Notes: generated from the letters alone by a model not told the origin. A stretch of 64,000 nucleotides of DNA from Ravibacter sp964559125 (GCA_964559125.1 CAZLGW010000019.1:1-64000); one strand, 5' to 3'; shown: positions 43,063 through 52,575, numbered from the stretch's first letter. Made by a program: numbers and translations.

Positions 43063-45057
43063 TCAGTTTTTAACCACTTTGATCGTTTCCTTGCTTTCTG
43101 TCCTGATCAGATACAGCCCGTTTTGCCAGCTGCCTACTTTGATTTCGTTATTCCCGGCTTTCAGAGAAAGATTTGCTACTTCCCTTCCCATTGTATCGAA
43201 AACCCTCGCGTTCTGAACCAGAGCCGAGAAAACAGTCAGATTTTCCGAAACGGGGTTAGGATACCCATAGGATGTAGCGATTCCTTTTAAGATGAGCGAC
43301 CTGATATCACTATGCGTGAAAGTGCCGTCGATATCGACCATTTTGAGACGATAGTAATTCACCCCTGCAGTCGGATCTCCATCTGCAAAGCTGTAGCGAT
43401 GCTGCCCTTCGCCAAACGACACGTTCCCCAGCCTGACAAATGCCGCACCGTCGCTGCTTCTCTCAATTTCAAAATGACTGAAGTTACCTGCATCTTCAAT
43501 AGTCCACTCCAGCCCCGCAGTGTGATGCTCCCGTTCCTCCACACGGAAAGAGGTGAGCCGGACCGGTAGGCTTGTTTCCGGCAGCGGCGGATTGGTAAAG
43601 CAGTACTGCGTTGATTGCGGATATGTGAAATCTGCTAAAAACACCGGGTTTATCGTGACCCTTATCTTCGAGCCGGCCCGCTTGAGCTGCGCGTACAGGT
43701 CATCGGTTTCCTCCCATTTCCCGTTTACAAGTTTCCAACCCGGCCATGCAATGCCTTTCCCGTTCTGGTCAATTCTTGCACCGGGAAAAAGCAGGCTGCC
43801 TTTCAAAGGCTGATTTTCGACTGTCTCTACTACTGTACCGTCGGGAGCAAGCCATTCAATTTTTGCCGGCATACCCTGCATGTTAAAATTGGAGAAGACC
43901 TCGTAATCGAGATACGGAGCATCCTGCAGGCACTGCGTCGAAGCCTCTACATAAATAGCCTTCTCATACCACTGGGACTTCAGCGGATAGTAGTGTATCT
44001 CATGCCCGTCGTGCACAAAAGAACGCGCTATGACCTGCCCTACCAGGTTCGCATTAGACTGCTTGATCACATGTGCTTCCGGCGCCAGGATAATGCCGTA
44101 TATTTCTGAGCTGGCACTAGAGAATTTTATCTCCGATTTGGCTCCCGGGAAGTTAAAGATGACATGCCCCATGTTATTCTGAAAGTCCGGAAGACCGAAA
44201 AACTTCACTTCTCCGTTTGCATTCAGGATATTGACAATGAGGGCAAACCCGGGCGATGACGAAAATCCTTCAAAAAACATACCGTTCTGAAAGCTGTTCC
44301 AGACTTCGGCCGTAATATTCAGGACATTTATCTTATTGGGATCCAGGATAAACTTAGGCTTCATAGGCAGCCCCGACTTAGACGTAAAAGGTCCGGCAAC
44401 AGGCGCCTTGCCTCCATTATCCATATCCTTCATTATCACTGTATTCGATAGCTCACCCAGGGCATTGGAGGTGGATATAAACTGGCGGAATGCACCGTCT
44501 ATGTCTATTTTCCCGGGTTCGGTACCAAAAATGTTTTCAAAAATCGGGTTGTTACTTTCGCTTACACCCAGCTCGGCAGGTGAAACGTTGAGGAATATCC
44601 GGCCGCTTCCACCGTTCACTTCCTTTACCCAAAACTGGCTTTCCACATAATTGGCTTTGAGGGCTACCGGCTGACTGGCATTGCCGATCTTTATATAGTT
44701 TTTTGAATCTATTTTCAGGTCGCTGCCGTTTAGCTCAACACCACCGCGAATGGCAAGTCCGATAGGTACACCCCCGTATTTGAAACCGTCGTTTGTTTTG
44801 GGATCGACCTGGTAGGTACTGTTGGTAAGAATAAGGTTTCCGCCGGCAGCCACCCTTCCTTCAATTTCTGTTCCGATCAGCTTTACATCTTCCCTGACAA
44901 AAAGGGTAAAATTCAACGCCGGATCAGTGAGCTTCTGAGCTAATGATCTGAAAGAAACAACTGACAGGAGGAGGGCAAAAATAAAGGAGAAAAGAGATGT
45001 CTTAATCGTGACAGGATAATATCCCGTATTTGAAAAACTGGTAAATAGATTTTTCAT
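43063..45057 (-). CDS. Choice-of-anchor-A domain surface protein with T9SS sorting domain
   Basis: A 664-residue exported protein from the ATG at 45057; the signal peptide ends near FRSLAQ (about residue 41). A further 37 in-frame residues upstream look unrelated. Residues about 45-350 form a choice-of-anchor-A domain, a beta-rich module common in surface adhesins: TLFVREDVKLIGTEIEGRVA, GGNLILTNS, then EIYGIILAPEAHVIKQSNANL and GQVIARSF. A middle segment of about 150 residues follows, then a fibronectin-like stretch (LPVRLTSFRVEEREHHTAGL) and the type IX sorting domain ending SYGYPNPVSENLTVFS and GLYLIRTESKETIKVVKN. It probably acts as a secreted or cell-surface structural protein. Ligand unknown. 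Confidence 0.87.
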   Translation of the reverse strand: MKNLFTSFSNTGYYPVTIKTSLFSFIFALLLSVVSFRSLAQKLTDPALNFTLFVREDVKLIGTEIEGRVAAGGNLILTNSTYQVDPKTNDGFKYGGVPIGLAIRGGVELNGSDLKIDSKNYIKIGNASQPVALKANYVESQFWVKEVNGGSGRIFLNVSPAELGVSESNNPIFENIFGTEPGKIDIDGAFRQFISTSNALGELSNTVIMKDMDNGGKAPVAGPFTSKSGLPMKPKFILDPNKINVLNITAEVWNSFQNGMFFEGFSSSPGFALIVNILNANGEVKFFGLPDFQNNMGHVIFNFPGAKSEIKFSSASSEIYGIILAPEAHVIKQSNANLVGQVIARSFVHDGHEIHYYPLKSQWYEKAIYVEASTQCLQDAPYLDYEVFSNFNMQGMPAKIEWLAPDGTVVETVENQPLKGSLLFPGARIDQNGKGIAWPGWKLVNGKWEETDDLYAQLKRAGSKIRVTINPVFLADFTYPQSTQYCFTNPPLPETSLPVRLTSFRVEEREHHTAGLEWTIEDAGNFSHFEIERSSDGAAFVRLGNVSFGEGQHRYSFADGDPTAGVNYYRLKMVDIDGTFTHSDIRSLILKGIATSYGYPNPVSENLTVFSALVQNARVFDTMGREVANLSLKAGNNEIKVGSWQNGLYLIRTESKETIKVVKN

Positions 45058-45621
45058 TTCCGTTAGAAGGACTTGAATAAAAAGTTGTATTGTGATAATA
45101 AGGAAGGCAAAAAGTTCAATACAGAACAAACGAATGCCTATATACGCACAAAGGTGTGTATACAGCAACCAGCTGCACAGGGTACGGCAATCATATTATT
45201 CCGTAGCTAAAAAGGCGATAACGGATATCACTGCTACTACAAAGAGCAACCTGTGGATCCTGAAACGAGCCGACAGGGAAGATACAGGTACCGGCGATCA
45301 GCCAATAGTACCGGAGATAAAGCCGTACAAGAAGATTTTAAGTTGATTTTTTACATTTCTGACAGAAGTTTTGTTTTCATTAATTACCCGACCGGCCAGT
45401 ACAGCGAAGGGGGGACTTACTACACTGACCAATAACTTTACACCTTGATAATCGTAATTATTCGATTAATCGACACAATTTTAATCAAAAAAAGCAATCG
45501 ATTTCTATATTATTTCGATTTTTTTATCGCGAACTACCAAATAATAGCCTTATAAATGTTTCGCACAGGCAAAACAGGAAATTACTTTTATTTTATTGAA
45601 TTAAACAAATCCTATCTTTCT
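45058..45621. other. Gene-poor stretch upstream of the surface-protein gene
   Basis: Over 560 bp with no supportable gene. The left part holds the promoter region of the surface-protein gene. The right part, from about 45430, is AT-rich with short palindromic words around AATCGA and TCGATT. The only longer frames (45092-45346 and 45253-45435) have no family character, although the latter ends in a peptide (FINYPTGQYSEGG) that looks protein-like and could be a gene remnant. Confidence 0.5.
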
Positions 45622-45771
45622 TTACCTGGTACGCCAGCTAAGACCGGCACGCACGGTCAGCCGTCTGTCCAGATACGGGTTCCCAAATACCCATCCTGGA
45701 ATCCTATACGCTATATCGGCTATTGCCGAAAGCTGTTTTGTGATCGTCCAGCGAGGCTGTAATCTGGCATT
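45622..45771 (-). pseudogene. C-terminal remnant of a possible outer-membrane barrel protein
   Basis: On the minus strand about 50 residues ending at a TAA (45622-45624) read like the last strands of a beta-barrel: WNARLQPRWTITKQLSAI, then ADIAYRIPGWVFGNPYLDRR, then LTVRAGLSWRTR. Upstream of about 45771 the frame runs into DNA that belongs to the cytochrome remnant on the other strand, so the rest of the gene is gone. The family is uncertain. Confidence 0.4.
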
Positions 45772-46048
45772 CCAGCCCTTCTCTTTATCGCGGTTGCCCT
45801 CGCAGGCGCATACATGAAATTCATTCTGCCTGCTACCACCCCTCCAATCGAAATCAAAATAGAACAAACCCCTGAACGCATCGAACGTGGACGCTTTGTT
45901 CCCTATTATGCCATATCACCACTACGGACAAATGGATAAAGAAGATATTTACAGTATCATCGCTTATATTAGGACGCTTGAACCGGTTAATACCAATACG
46001 GCAGAGCGTGAGTTGGATTTCCGATCTATGGCTACCTGCGGAGTCTGA
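45770..46048 (+). pseudogene. Decayed cytochrome c gene lacking its haem-binding core
   Basis: Two parts of a Bacteroidota membrane-anchored c-type cytochrome can be read in different frames. Frame A (about 45772-45898) gives a membrane helix LLFIAVALAGAYMKFILP and then PPIEIKIEQTPERIERGRF, the usual lead-in to the haem site. Frame B (45899-46048) gives FPIMPYHHYGQMDKEDIYS and IIAYIRTLEPVNTNTAERE, the usual C-terminal end. The CxxCH motif and about 200 residues that should lie between are missing, and the join is out of frame. The frame B part ends at a TGA. It is a dead gene left by internal deletion. Confidence 0.65.
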
Positions 46049-46091
46049 CACCCATTAATCATTACGTTGACAGATACGAAAAAAAAATAGT

Positions 46092-47234
46092 ATGAAAATA
46101 GCCATCATCGGCGGAGGTATTGCAGGTCTTACAACGGCCATCGCCTTTCAAAAGGCAGGATATACTCCCGTTATATTTGAAGGGGCAGAAACACTGAAGC
46201 CCGTAGGCGCCGGACTGGGCCTCGCCGCCAATGCGATCAAAGCGCTGGATAAGCTCGGCATAAAAAATAAGGTAATAGAAAGGGGAAGGATACTTTCATC
46301 ATTTACCATCAAAGATGAAAAAGACAAAACCATTACCTACACCGATAGCATAAAAATAAGCAGGGAATACGGCCTTGACAATTTCACTATTCACCGGGCA
46401 GCGCTCCATGAAGTACTGCTTTCGGAGATCCCGGAGGAAAACCTGTTGACGGGTAAAAGGGCTGTCGATCTTATCCTGCCGGAAAACAGCGAAAGTCACC
46501 AGGTACTGTTTAAAGACGGAAGCGGCTATGAAGCAGATTATGTAATAGTAGCGGATGGCATACATTCCGCCATCAGGCAAAAGCTGATCCCGGGTTCAAA
46601 ACCCCGCTATGCAGGCTATACCTGCTGGCGCGCCGTGACCGGCAACAGCCGTCTGAAAATCGCGGAAAGCTATGAAATATGGGGACCGAAAGGAAGATTC
46701 GGCGCAGTTCCGCTTGCAGACGATCAGCTCTATTGGTTTGCCACTATAAATGCAGCCGAAAACCATTCACGCTTCAAGAACTTCACCCTTCCCGACCTGG
46801 CCGACTGGTTTAAAGATTATCCTGAAGCTACCAGGCAGATCATCGGTGCTACCCGCAAAGATGCCCTGATCTGGAACGACATCATTGACCTGAAGCCCAT
46901 ACCAAGGTACGCTTTCGGCAAGGTTTTGCTGGTCGGCGACGCCGCTCACGCCACCACCCCCAACATGGGACAGGGTGCCTGCCAGGCCATTGAGGACGCT
47001 GCCGTTTTACTCGATGAGCTTAACCGCGGAAGCAACCTCGGGGAACAGTTTTCAGGATTTGAGAAACGAAGGCTGAAGCGTACTCATTTTATCGTTAACC
47101 AATCGGCTATGATCGGTAAGATAGCTCAGGCGGAACATTCGCTGCTGATCAGGATCCGGAACGGACTGTTCCGCCTCATGCCGGAAAGCATCCGGAACAG
47201 GCAGCTTAAGGAACTTTACCAAACCGATTTCTAG
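46092..47234 (+). CDS. FAD-dependent monooxygenase (aromatic hydroxylase type)
   Basis: A 380-residue flavoprotein hydroxylase of the group that uses FAD and NAD(P)H to hydroxylate aromatic or related compounds. The Rossmann motif IIGGGIAGL is at residues 5-13, the DG motif YVIVADGIHSAIR in the middle and the second FAD motif LVGDAAHATTPNMGQGACQA near residue 280. Relatives include salicylate hydroxylase-like and TetX-like enzymes. The substrate is not evident; no pathway genes adjoin. It begins 43 bp after the cytochrome remnant. Confidence 0.9.
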   Translation: MKIAIIGGGIAGLTTAIAFQKAGYTPVIFEGAETLKPVGAGLGLAANAIKALDKLGIKNKVIERGRILSSFTIKDEKDKTITYTDSIKISREYGLDNFTIHRAALHEVLLSEIPEENLLTGKRAVDLILPENSESHQVLFKDGSGYEADYVIVADGIHSAIRQKLIPGSKPRYAGYTCWRAVTGNSRLKIAESYEIWGPKGRFGAVPLADDQLYWFATINAAENHSRFKNFTLPDLADWFKDYPEATRQIIGATRKDALIWNDIIDLKPIPRYAFGKVLLVGDAAHATTPNMGQGACQAIEDAAVLLDELNRGSNLGEQFSGFEKRRLKRTHFIVNQSAMIGKIAQAEHSLLIRIRNGLFRLMPESIRNRQLKELYQTDF

Positions 47235-47309
47235 AGAATTAATCTCAAATTTCTTATTCCCCACGCTCCGCCTTACCATTGCCCCGAAAGAACCGTACGA
47301 AAAGCCGGG

Positions 47310-49868
47310 CTACCCGCATTTAGACGACCCGCAATCCTTGCAGATCAGGCATCCTTCCTGGTAAATCATATTGGTTGAGCCGCAGGAGCCGCATTTCTGC
47401 CCTTTTGCCCCTGCTCCTTCCGGAACGAAACGCTTGAGCGCACGTGCAACACCGTTTTTCCAGGTGTTGATAGACTCATTATCCAGTTGCAACCCGCTGA
47501 TGAGCTCCAGGACGTTCTCTATCTTCATCCCATGTCTCAGCGTACCCGAAATAAGCTTGGCGTAGTTCCAGAATTCAGGGTTAAAGCGATAGGAAAGCCC
47601 TTCGATAGTGGTTTTGTATCCTCTCTGGTTGACGTACTGGAAGTCGTACCTGGAATTTCCCTTCTCGTCCCTGTTCTTAATAATGAACCCTTCATTTACC
47701 CAGCGGGGCAGCAGGATCCCGTCTTCATCGTCGGCCAGACCGGTAAAAATCTCGTACGGACGGTCGTCGATCGTTCCCACAAAGGCAATCCACTTTTCAC
47801 GGTTGTTCTGAAAACGGACGACGTCGGCGCGCAGCACCTGCGGGCGTTTTGTGGGAAACGGTGGTACTTCCTCTACCGCTTTCTCACTTTCCTTTTTACT
47901 ATCATTCGAGATCAGGACACCAGATCTTGAGCCGTCACGATACACCGTCACACCTTTGCAGCCTTCTTCCCAGGCAGTCATATAGAGTTTGTCAACCAGT
48001 TCCTCCGATGCTTCGTTAGGAATATTGATGGTAACTGAAATCGAGTGGTCTACCCATTTCTGGATAGCCCCCTGCATTTTCACCTTGCTCAGCCAGTCCA
48101 CGTCGTTGGACGTTGCCTTATAATATGGTGATTTCTCGATCAGCCTGCTGATCTCTTCATTAGAGTAATTTTTGGTAATGTCCATTCCGTTCACCTCCAT
48201 CCATTGCCTGAACCGGTGATGAAACACAACATATTCTTCCCATGAATCCCCAACTTCATCCACAAAATCAACCCGTACGCCCTTGTCGTTAGGATTCACT
48301 TTTCTCCTTCTTTTATAGACCGGCATAAAGACCGGCTCAATACCCGACGTGGTCTGCGACATAAGCGACGTACTGCCTGTCGGGGCTATCGTCAGCAAAG
48401 CGATATTTCTCCTTCCGTACTTCCTCATATCTTCATATAAAGCAGGATCTGCTTCACGGAGACGCCTCACAAAAGGATTGTTTTCCTCCCTTTCGGCGTC
48501 ATAGATACGAAAAGCGCCCCGCTCCCTGGCCATCTCTACGGAAGACCGGTAGGCGGCCAGCGCCAGTGTCTTGTGCAGGCGGGTTGAAAACTCGTTGCCT
48601 TCCTCGCTTCCGTACCTGATCCCGAGTGCGGCCAGCATATCACCTTCGGCTGTAATACCAACGCCCGTCCTCCGTCCTTCCTCAGCCTTGAGCCTGATCT
48701 CCAGCCACAGATTCCTTTCAACCAGCTTCACCTCTTCATCTTCCGGGTCCGAATTGATCTTCTCCAGGATCGTGTCTATTTTCTCCAGTTCCAGGTCAAT
48801 AATGTCGTCCATCATGCGTTGCGCATACCTCACATGCTCTTTAAAAAGCTCAAAATCGAAGTAAGCGTCGTCTGTAAACGGGTTGATCACATACGAAAAC
48901 AGGTTGATCGCAAGCAGGCGGCAGGAGTCATAGGCGCACAACGGTATTTCTCCGCACGGGTTTGTCGAGAGGGTCTTATACCCCAGATCGGCATAGCAGT
49001 CAGGAAGCGACTCCTTCACGATGGTATCCCAGAACAAAATGCCGGGCTCGGCCGACTTCCATGCATTATGCACTATTTTACGCCACAGCTCGCCGGCTTT
49101 TATTTCCTTTGTAAACTTCGGATCGGTGCTGTAAACCGGGTACTTCTGAAGATAGCTCCCCCCATTTTTCACTGCCTCCATAAACGCATCGTCGATACGC
49201 ACCGAGACATTCGCCCCGGTTATCTTGCCCTGTTCCAGCTTGGCATCTATAAAATCTTCAGCATCAGGATGATTGATCGAAACCGACAGCATCAGCGCTC
49301 CTCTGCGCCCATCCTGGGCTACCTCCCGGGTCGAGTTCGAGAACCGTTCCATAAAGGGTACCAGGCCGGTTGATGTCAGGGCGGAGTTTTTTACCGGGGA
49401 TCCTTTCGGGCGTATATGCGACAGATCGTGCCCCACTCCTCCCCTGCGCTTCATCAGTTGAACCTGCTCCTGGTCGGTTTTCATGATACCGCCATAGGAA
49501 TCGCTTTCTCCTTTGTTTCCAATTACAAAGCAGTTAGACAGGGATGCTATCTGGAAAGGGTTTCCTATCCCCGTCATGGGGCTTCCCTGCGGGATAATAT
49601 ACCTGAAGTCCTTAATCAGGTCATAAATCTGTTCCTCCGGCATAGGCGAAAAGTATTTTTCCTCGATCCGTGCAAGCTCGGCTGCTATCCGTCTGTGCAT
49701 ATCGTCAGGAGATTTCTCATAAATATTACCTGCCGAATCCTTAAGTGCATATTTATTCAGCCACACCTGTGCGGCAAGGTCATCTCCCTTAAAATAGCTC
49801 AGAGCTTCCCGGATAACTTCTTCACCGGAATATACCTGTGCAGTTTCTATTTCCGAAACAGTTTCCAT
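47310..49868 (-). CDS. nrdJ: Adenosylcobalamin-dependent (class II) ribonucleotide reductase
   Basis: Makes deoxyribonucleotides without oxygen or a second subunit, using vitamin B12. The 852-residue protein has the RNR barrel with the redox Cys in LSNCFVIGNKGE, the substrate loop TNPCGEIPLCAYDSCR carrying the thiyl-radical region, IAPTGSTSLMSQTTSGIEP, and VHITINIP-like VDHSISVTINIPNEAS. The C-terminus carries four paired cysteines (CGSCGS and CLICKDCGSSKCG), a zinc-ribbon-like redox tail. No nrdB gene adjoins, consistent with class II. It lies behind a 290-bp AT-rich leader in which no cobalamin riboswitch was recognised. Confidence 0.93.
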   Translation of the reverse strand: METVSEIETAQVYSGEEVIREALSYFKGDDLAAQVWLNKYALKDSAGNIYEKSPDDMHRRIAAELARIEEKYFSPMPEEQIYDLIKDFRYIIPQGSPMTGIGNPFQIASLSNCFVIGNKGESDSYGGIMKTDQEQVQLMKRRGGVGHDLSHIRPKGSPVKNSALTSTGLVPFMERFSNSTREVAQDGRRGALMLSVSINHPDAEDFIDAKLEQGKITGANVSVRIDDAFMEAVKNGGSYLQKYPVYSTDPKFTKEIKAGELWRKIVHNAWKSAEPGILFWDTIVKESLPDCYADLGYKTLSTNPCGEIPLCAYDSCRLLAINLFSYVINPFTDDAYFDFELFKEHVRYAQRMMDDIIDLELEKIDTILEKINSDPEDEEVKLVERNLWLEIRLKAEEGRRTGVGITAEGDMLAALGIRYGSEEGNEFSTRLHKTLALAAYRSSVEMARERGAFRIYDAEREENNPFVRRLREADPALYEDMRKYGRRNIALLTIAPTGSTSLMSQTTSGIEPVFMPVYKRRRKVNPNDKGVRVDFVDEVGDSWEEYVVFHHRFRQWMEVNGMDITKNYSNEEISRLIEKSPYYKATSNDVDWLSKVKMQGAIQKWVDHSISVTINIPNEASEELVDKLYMTAWEEGCKGVTVYRDGSRSGVLISNDSKKESEKAVEEVPPFPTKRPQVLRADVVRFQNNREKWIAFVGTIDDRPYEIFTGLADDEDGILLPRWVNEGFIIKNRDEKGNSRYDFQYVNQRGYKTTIEGLSYRFNPEFWNYAKLISGTLRHGMKIENVLELISGLQLDNESINTWKNGVARALKRFVPEGAGAKGQKCGSCGSTNMIYQEGCLICKDCGSSKCG

Positions 49869-50160
49869 TTAAAATATTTAATTTTGAATAACAAAAAAGA
49901 CAACTTTCTGATAACTAAAATTGAAAATGTTTTCAAATATTTATATCTAAACACCTCATATACATTAAGTTATAAATTTTACATACTTAAAAAGTTATCA
50001 GATTCAGATCACAATATACATAGGTTTATTCAAATAGAGCTCCCCTATCTGAAAATAAATTCAGACATAGTTATCTTTTTTTTAAACAATGGGAAAATAG
50101 ACAAATAGAGGCTGGTCTGCAGCGGAGTAGAGTATGTACTATCCAGGGGATCCGGGGAAT
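49869..50160. other. AT-rich, symmetrical leader upstream of nrdJ
   Basis: About 290 bp, far more AT-rich than its neighbours. It contains the 16-bp palindrome TTGAAAATGTTTTCAA at 49921-49936, and a 10-bp inverted pair TCTGATAACT (49907-49916) and AGTTATCAGA (49993-50002) that would enclose it. No gene is seen. It is a likely regulatory region for nrdJ. Confidence 0.5.
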
Positions 50161-50484
50161 TCAGACTTCAATAGTTTCTTCGCGGCAATATCCTGAGTTA
50201 CCCTCGGTCCAGCTCAGCAATACCCGCCATACGCCACGGCTCAACACTTCGGTCGACACGGTATGTCTCGACTCCTGGTTGCATTTGATGGGAACCGTAA
50301 TTCTCGCAAATGATTCGCTTACTCTTTGGAATACAACTTCTGCTTTCCAGAAATGTACCGGTAAAACAAAAGTAATTTCATGCTTCTGAGGCTGATAGTT
50401 CATGACTTCTGAGTTAAAGTGTACAACTGGACAAGTGCTCTGGAAAGTGCTTCTTCCCGGCTTGGGAACACTTTCAGAATACAT
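50161..50484 (-). CDS. Small hypothetical protein, weakly FixH-like
   Basis: A 107-residue frame with no firm family. The last third, HTVSTEVLSRGVWRVLLSW followed by TEGNSGYCREETIEV, resembles the C-terminal strand pair of FixH-type proteins, but there is no membrane helix and no fixGH or cytochrome oxidase genes nearby. The first 28 residues may not belong; an internal Met at NSEVMNYQPQKH gives an alternative start. It is isolated between nrdJ and the EEP-family gene on the same strand. Confidence 0.45.
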   Translation of the reverse strand: MYSESVPKPGRSTFQSTCPVVHFNSEVMNYQPQKHEITFVLPVHFWKAEVVFQRVSESFARITVPIKCNQESRHTVSTEVLSRGVWRVLLSWTEGNSGYCREETIEV

Positions 50485-50600
50485 TGTAAAATTACCTTAG
50501 CCACAAGTTATAAACGATGACCCAGGTCATGTTTAGTACTGCTATTCATTTTTAATTATGCGGGCCGGTATGCTGTGCACATTTTCCCGTGCCTTCCATA

Positions 50601-51470
50601 CTACTTCCTGAACAGGAGCTGAACGGCCACAGGCTGGTGATCGGAGGGGTATCTACGGTGAAGGGCATCCGTTAGCACGCCGTACTTTAAAACATCAAAA
50701 TGCCCGCTCACGAAAATGTAATCAATACGCTTATCGAGCGGGGCGTCCCAGTTAAAGCTGTTAAAGGTACCTTCCGGCCCGTAGGGAGGCATTTTGGAAA
50801 TACTTCGGGAGTCCTTCAAAAGAGTCCCGATGGTATAGATCTGTTCGGTCTCCGGGGTTGAGTTAAAATCGCCGGTCAGGATCACGGGCGACTCCCCGGC
50901 TATAAGCCTGATCTTCTCGACAATCAGCTTCCCCGATTCCCTGCGGGCTATAACGCCCTGGTGATCGAAATGAGCATTAAAAAAGAAAAACACTTTTTTA
51001 GTGAGGGCATCCCTGAATTTAGCCCAGGAAACAATGCGGTTGCAGCAGGTGGCATCCCAACCTTTTCCGGGGGTATCGGGAGTTTCCCTCAGCCAGAAAT
51101 CACCGGAGTCAAGGAGCCTGAACCTGTCTTTTTTGTAAAATATTGCAGAATGCTCACCTGACTTTCGGCCGTCGTCCCGGCCACTACCCGTATACCGGTA
51201 TTCCTTCAGCCGGGCAATATCGTCGAGCTGATGCCTGAGTCCTTCCTGTGTTCCGAAAATATCAAAGTCGTGGTACCGGATCAATGCGTTCACATTGTCC
51301 TTCCGGTTGCCCCAGGCATTGATACCGTCGTTGCGGGTGTCGTACCGGAGGTTATAGGAGGCGATATTCAGATAGTCGACCGGCCGCCGGGAAACGCTTG
51401 CACAAGAAGACAGCAAGCCCAGGCATATACATGCTAACGTAAATACTCTAATCATTTCTGACCTGTTCAT
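50601..51470 (-). CDS. Endonuclease/exonuclease/phosphatase-family lipoprotein
   Basis: A 289-residue lipoprotein with lipobox LLSSCASV near residue 23-27. EEP-fold motifs appear in order: IASYNLRYDT, FGTQEGL with the metal-binding Glu, FFNAHFDHQG, LTGDFNSTP, DYIFVSG and the catalytic His in YPSDHQPVAVQL. Relatives hydrolyse phosphodiesters in nucleic acids, lipids or sugar phosphates; this one acts in the periplasm or at the surface. The start at 51470 is chosen over 51521 for signal-peptide reasons; 51455 is also possible. It follows apbE on the same strand. Confidence 0.9.
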   Translation of the reverse strand: MNRSEMIRVFTLACICLGLLSSCASVSRRPVDYLNIASYNLRYDTRNDGINAWGNRKDNVNALIRYHDFDIFGTQEGLRHQLDDIARLKEYRYTGSGRDDGRKSGEHSAIFYKKDRFRLLDSGDFWLRETPDTPGKGWDATCCNRIVSWAKFRDALTKKVFFFFNAHFDHQGVIARRESGKLIVEKIRLIAGESPVILTGDFNSTPETEQIYTIGTLLKDSRSISKMPPYGPEGTFNSFNWDAPLDKRIDYIFVSGHFDVLKYGVLTDALHRRYPSDHQPVAVQLLFRK

Positions 51471-51549
51471 TATTGTTTTTATATTTCTTTTCTCACAAAA
51501 TCTGACCGGAATAAAGGCCAATAATACGGAATTATGGGGTAACTGCGGC

Positions 51550-52551
51550 TCAGCGTGAATTCATACTAACAAAAGGCTTCAGCCGCTCACTGACATAAAT
51601 ACCCGGCCTCCCCTCAGATGTCGAATAGCAGGCAAAGACATCCAGCTCCGGCAAATCAGGCAGCTTTTCCTTTAGCCTGTCAATCCCCATTAAAAGGCAG
51701 GCGGTTGCAAAGGCATCAGCTGTCATGGCGTCGTCTGCAAATACCGTAACACTCAGTATATCGCTCACTCCCGGCTTCCCGCTGATCGGGTTAATAATAT
51801 GCGTATAGACAACACCATCCTTTTCATAGTGATTCCGGTAGTTGCCGGAAGTAGCCATAGCGCGGTTTTCTATCTTGACCGTAGCGAGCAACTCCGAAGG
51901 CTTCAGAGGATCCGAGATCCCGACCACCCATGCAGAACCATCAGGCTTGGTACCACTTCCGCGCAGCTCCCCGCCAACTTCCACGAGGTAGTCTGCAACT
52001 CCCATCGAGTGCAGAAAATCGCAGATCACGTCGACGGAATACCCCTGTGCGATCGCGTTGAAATCAAGCCTCACTCCTTCTTTCGACTTTCTTACCGACA
52101 CGGAATCAAACGAAACCTGCCTGAATCCTACCAGTTGCATTACCGAATCCAAATCAAATCCGGTCGCACCTTTCCGGCCTTTCGGGCCAAAACCATAGGC
52201 TTCGACCAGCGGCATTACCGTAGGATCGAACAAGCCTTCCGTTGCCTGGTATACTTCTTCCGACTTTTTCAGTACAGGATAAAAATAAGGCGACTGAAAC
52301 CTGATCGCATGGGAAAGGTTAAAGAGTGAAAGCTCCGAATCGGGCCTGTAGGTCGACAAAGCCTTGTCAAAATCTACAAGAAGGCTGTCGACAGCCTTCC
52401 CGAAATTCCGGGCGTTCTTATCTGCGTATTTTACCTGGTAGGTAGTCCCCTGGGCATAGCCTGTCAGCGTCACTAAACCGCTCTGCGCCACCGATCCGAG
52501 CGAATGACAAACCAATAAGAGCAACAAAAAAAGCCTGGCAGAGCTATCCAT
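51550..52551 (-). CDS. apbE: FAD:protein FMN transferase
   Basis: Attaches FMN covalently to Thr or Ser of target flavoproteins such as the NQR and RNF subunits. The 333-residue exported protein has a signal peptide (MDSSARLFLLLLLVCHSLGSVAQ). Family motifs are TLTGYAQGTTYQVKY-type start, LDFNAIAQGYSVDVI, YLVEVGGELRGSGTKPDG with the FAD/Mg site, and the late DAMTADAFATACLLMG. It lies 24 bp downstream of the GH3/beta-lactamase gene and 79 bp upstream of the EEP-family gene on the same strand. Confidence 0.95.
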   Translation of the reverse strand: MDSSARLFLLLLLVCHSLGSVAQSGLVTLTGYAQGTTYQVKYADKNARNFGKAVDSLLVDFDKALSTYRPDSELSLFNLSHAIRFQSPYFYPVLKKSEEVYQATEGLFDPTVMPLVEAYGFGPKGRKGATGFDLDSVMQLVGFRQVSFDSVSVRKSKEGVRLDFNAIAQGYSVDVICDFLHSMGVADYLVEVGGELRGSGTKPDGSAWVVGISDPLKPSELLATVKIENRAMATSGNYRNHYEKDGVVYTHIINPISGKPGVSDILSVTVFADDAMTADAFATACLLMGIDRLKEKLPDLPELDVFACYSTSEGRPGIYVSERLKPFVSMNSR

Positions 52552-52575
52552 TCTGAAATGCGGAACCTCCGCAGC

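Noticed and set aside
45092..45435. Small plus-strand genes between the surface-protein gene and the gene remnants
   Set aside because: The frames lack family similarity and plausible starts; at most the end of the second could be another remnant.
48819..49373. Long plus-strand frame opposite nrdJ, and similar long frames opposite pgi, alaS, coaBC and the GH3/beta-lactamase gene
   Set aside because: They are antisense to strongly conserved coding sequence and have no recognisable domains.
49869..50160. Cobalamin riboswitch upstream of the B12-dependent ribonucleotide reductase
   Set aside because: Read on the minus strand, I could not find the conserved B12-box core or a plausible multi-helix fold; the region is AT-rich with simple palindromes.
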